64,000 nt of DNA, taken from the NCBI RefSeq assembly GCF_002240415.1, contig NZ_CP020028.1, positions 5,269,501 through 5,333,500 of the forward strand, in the 5' to 3' direction. Below, one piece after another: positions 62,023 to 64,000 of the stretch. The notes below the pieces were generated by a model, which saw only the letters and a program-made list of their open reading frames with translations, did no database searches and had not been told where the DNA came from. Positions within the stretch are counted from its first letter, which is position 1, and each line of letters begins with the position of its first letter. The position numbers were made by a program, and so were the translations under genes. This DNA is from Paenibacillus kribbensis (GTDB lineage Bacteria > Bacillota > Bacilli > Paenibacillales > Paenibacillaceae).

Positions 62023-64000
62023 GCCAATATACCGAAACGATCACGGTACACATCCGATTGACCACTTATGGAGACGCGTTGATCTATGGGGACTCCTCCA
62101 TGAACTATAGCATTTCCGGCCAAATGTTAAAGCAGCGCTTGTTTGCTTGGCATGAAGCTTCGTTTTATGGAACCGAGCTGGAGGTGCAACACGTTCAGGG
62201 CACTGATATTATCGTCCTTCCCTCGGAGCAAGTGATTCCTTTTCTGGCAGAAGGCGAGCTGCTGGAGCATATCGAATGGATCTGGGACGAGGCCCATGCC
62301 CCTTGGCTGCGCTCCATTCCTCTACTAGCCCATTGCATTGAGGCGAAAGCCTACGTGCCCAGCTTCACAGCATTTCAGGCAGGGAAGCTGCAATGGATTT
62401 GGGATTCGGAATCGCTGGAATCACTGGGAGCACAGGGTGCACCAGAGGCTTCTGAGTCCGAATTAATGCCGGAGAGCGCCCATCTAACAGAGCTTGCCCG
62501 GCTTCTGGATAGCTTGGAAAAGGACGATCGCGAAGGAGTCGCAGCGGCGTTCTCGGCCGCTGTATCCCAGCGCTGGTATGGCACCGAAGCGGAAGCCGCC
62601 GATTTGCGAAGAGAGTATCCGATCCTCTTCGCCCCCAGGCGCTCGGTGCCCGAAGGTCTGGATGCACAGGCATGGCTTGTTGCCATCGGCTGGAAAGCGG
62701 ATACGGCGCCATTTCGCCCACTGCTGCAGCTGCTGGAGCCAGTGCCGGAGGACGACAAGTCGTCCTGGCAGCTCAAGCTTGTGCTGCAGGACAAGCAGGA
62801 CACGACACGGCTGGTGCCTGTACAGCTTGCTGATGACGGATACGCGTCCGGCCTATGGCCCGATGCGTGGACGGCGCAAGTGCGGGAGCGCTCAGCCGGA
62901 TGGCTGGAGCGCTTGAGCGCCATTTTGCCAGCCGGGCTGCGCACCGGAAGCCGCGATGACGTGCTGGATCGCCCGCTCACCGATGAAGCGGCATGGCAAT
63001 TCCTGACGACCGACAGCCAGCATCTGCTGGAGGGCGGCTGGCAGGTGCTGCTGCCGGCTTGGTGGGAGGCAGCCACCCGCAAGAAGCCGAAGCTGCGGGC
63101 CAAGGTCCGCGCGGGCGAAGGCGCGGGACCGGGCGCGAAGGGCAGCTCGCTGTTCGGACTGGACTCGATTGTCCAGTTCGACTGGCGCGTGGCCATTGGC
63201 GATGCCGATCTAAGCGAGTCCGAGTTCGCCGAACTGGTGGCCCGCAACGAGCGCCTGGTGCGCTTCCGCGGGCAATGGATCGCGCTCGATCCCGCGCTGC
63301 TCGCGCAGATTCGCCGGGCCATGGCCGGGATCGACAGCACGCAGGGATTGTCCTTTCAGGACATCCTGCAGCTGCACCTGCTCGGCAATGCCGATGAGCC
63401 TGAAGACGACGCCTCGGGCGGGCAGCCGGAGGATGCGGCACGCTTCCGACTGGAGGTCGAGCTGAACGCGCATCTGCTGAAGCTGATCAGCCAGCTTGGA
63501 CGGCAGTCGGAGTGGCCTGCACTGGACGCGCCGGACGGGCTGCAAGCCGAGCTGCGGACCTATCAGCGGGATGGCTACGCGTGGCTTGCCTTTTTGCGCC
63601 GCTTTGGACTGGGCGCCTGCCTGGCAGATGACATGGGGCTTGGCAAGACGGTGCAGTTTATCGCCTATTTGCTGCATCTGCAGGAGATGGCCGCGGAGAC
63701 GGGCGTCCGCTCCAGCTCCCTGCTGATTTGCCCGACTTCGGTGCTGGGCAACTGGCAAAAGGAGCTTGGCCGTTTCGCCCCTTCATTAAAGGTCCTGCTG
63801 CACTATGGAAGCAAGCGGGAGCAGGGGGACTTGTTCCGCGAAGAGGCCCGGCAAGCCGATGTCATACTAACTTCCTTTGCGACAGCAACCCTTGATCAAG
63901 AGCTGCTCCAAGGCATGACCTGGGATTCGATTTGTCTGGATGAAGCACAGAACATTAAAAATGCGCAAACCAAGCAATCCACCGCCGTTCGCAGCTTCCC
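62019..64000 (+). CDS. SNF2-family DNA-dependent ATPase, partial at window end
   Basis: The first 660 codons of a SNF2 helicase that continues past the edge. An N-terminal SNF2-associated region of about 480 residues precedes the ATPase core: LRTYQRDGYAWLAFLRRFGLGACLADDMGLGKT (Walker A, motif I), LLICPTSVLGNWQKEL (Ia), and LDEAQNIKN (DEAQ-type motif II). The start ATG overlaps the SWIM gene's TGA. GC content rises strongly from about 62.5 kb on. Role inferred: DNA remodelling or repair with the SWIM partner. Confidence 0.92.
   Translation, partial: MSQYTETITVHIRLTTYGDALIYGDSSMNYSISGQMLKQRLFAWHEASFYGTELEVQHVQGTDIIVLPSEQVIPFLAEGELLEHIEWIWDEAHAPWLRSIPLLAHCIEAKAYVPSFTAFQAGKLQWIWDSESLESLGAQGAPEASESELMPESAHLTELARLLDSLEKDDREGVAAAFSAAVSQRWYGTEAEAADLRREYPILFAPRRSVPEGLDAQAWLVAIGWKADTAPFRPLLQLLEPVPEDDKSSWQLKLVLQDKQDTTRLVPVQLADDGYASGLWPDAWTAQVRERSAGWLERLSAILPAGLRTGSRDDVLDRPLTDEAAWQFLTTDSQHLLEGGWQVLLPAWWEAATRKKPKLRAKVRAGEGAGPGAKGSSLFGLDSIVQFDWRVAIGDADLSESEFAELVARNERLVRFRGQWIALDPALLAQIRRAMAGIDSTQGLSFQDILQLHLLGNADEPEDDASGGQPEDAARFRLEVELNAHLLKLISQLGRQSEWPALDAPDGLQAELRTYQRDGYAWLAFLRRFGLGACLADDMGLGKTVQFIAYLLHLQEMAAETGVRSSSLLICPTSVLGNWQKELGRFAPSLKVLLHYGSKREQGDLFREEARQADVILTSFATATLDQELLQGMTWDSICLDEAQNIKNAQTKQSTAVRSF

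Noticed and set aside
62375..63340. Minus-strand frame of about 321 codons within the SNF2 gene
   Set aside because: GC-rich DNA lacks stop codons on the other strand. The product is low-complexity Ser/Arg-rich and the SNF2 frame is continuous and conserved.

Overview
The window looks like a chromosomal segment of an endospore-forming Firmicute, most likely Paenibacillus (P. polymyxa group). This is inferred from a GerA-type spore germination operon, Bacillus-like GlnK/GlnL and HxlR regulators, strong Gram-positive ribosome binding sites (AAGGAGG), a modular GH26 mannanase with X2 and CBM3 modules, and the dense mix of sugar PTS, peptide ABC and LacI/AraC regulatory genes. I see no rRNA, tRNA, CRISPR array, transposase or phage gene.

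Layout. 0.4-2 kb: WYL-type regulator and SRPBCC protein. 2-8.2 kb: germination receptor operon (A, C, a small membrane protein, two tandem B subunits) and a secreted small protein. 8.2-11.8 kb: a short, divergent pyruvate kinase, an AraC regulator, an unknown anchored protein and a 5'-truncated gene remnant. 12-16.1 kb: sucrose PTS locus scrR-scrB-scrA with four LacI-type operators. 16.3-20 kb: aldo/keto reductase, MFS exporter with divergent HxlR regulator, and a zinc alcohol dehydrogenase with a Rex-like operator. 20.2-23.4 kb: alpha carbonic anhydrase, Gfo/Idh/MocA oxidoreductase and divergent AraC regulator. 23.4-26.3 kb: a GC-rich pair (squalene-hopene-type cyclase plus cupin) bracketed by a perfect 19-bp direct repeat. 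26.3-31.3 kb: orphan sugar-binding lipoprotein with a cre-like site, pyruvate phosphate dikinase, GNAT. 31.4-34.5 kb: orphan FecCD permease, a membrane-anchored Lon-like (S16) protein paired with a polytopic membrane protein, an unknown protein. 34.6-40.2 kb: five-gene peptide ABC transporter. 40.3-46.9 kb: DUF1304 protein, soluble double-PAS chemoreceptor, dicarboxylate/glutamate symporter, GlnK/GlnL two-component system, MarR regulator. 47.2-52 kb: GH26 mannanase, DinB-like protein, MFS transporter. 52-59 kb: a PTS/phosphatase/phosphorylase maltose locus (mapP, malT, malR, malP, pgmB) with matching LacI-type operators in both divergent promoter regions. 59-60.3 kb: two very small genes and an esterase. 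60.4 kb to the end: SWIM zinc-finger protein and a SNF2 helicase that runs off the edge.

How the genes work together. Carbon uptake dominates. Sucrose enters through ScrA and is hydrolysed by ScrB. Maltose is proposed to enter through MalT as maltose 6'-phosphate, lose its phosphate through MapP, and be split by phosphorolysis (MalP) to glucose and beta-glucose 1-phosphate, which PgmB converts to glucose 6-phosphate. Pyruvate kinase and pyruvate phosphate dikinase connect to the PEP/pyruvate node that drives both PTS systems, and alcohol dehydrogenase under a Rex-like site would adjust NADH balance.

The most unusual structure is the cyclase-cupin cassette at 23.4-26.3 kb. A duplication of the 3' end of the upstream araC-type gene supplies the last codons of the cupin gene, which marks it as a probable insertion. 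The second is the Ser-Lys dyad S16 protein at 32.6 kb with its membrane partner.
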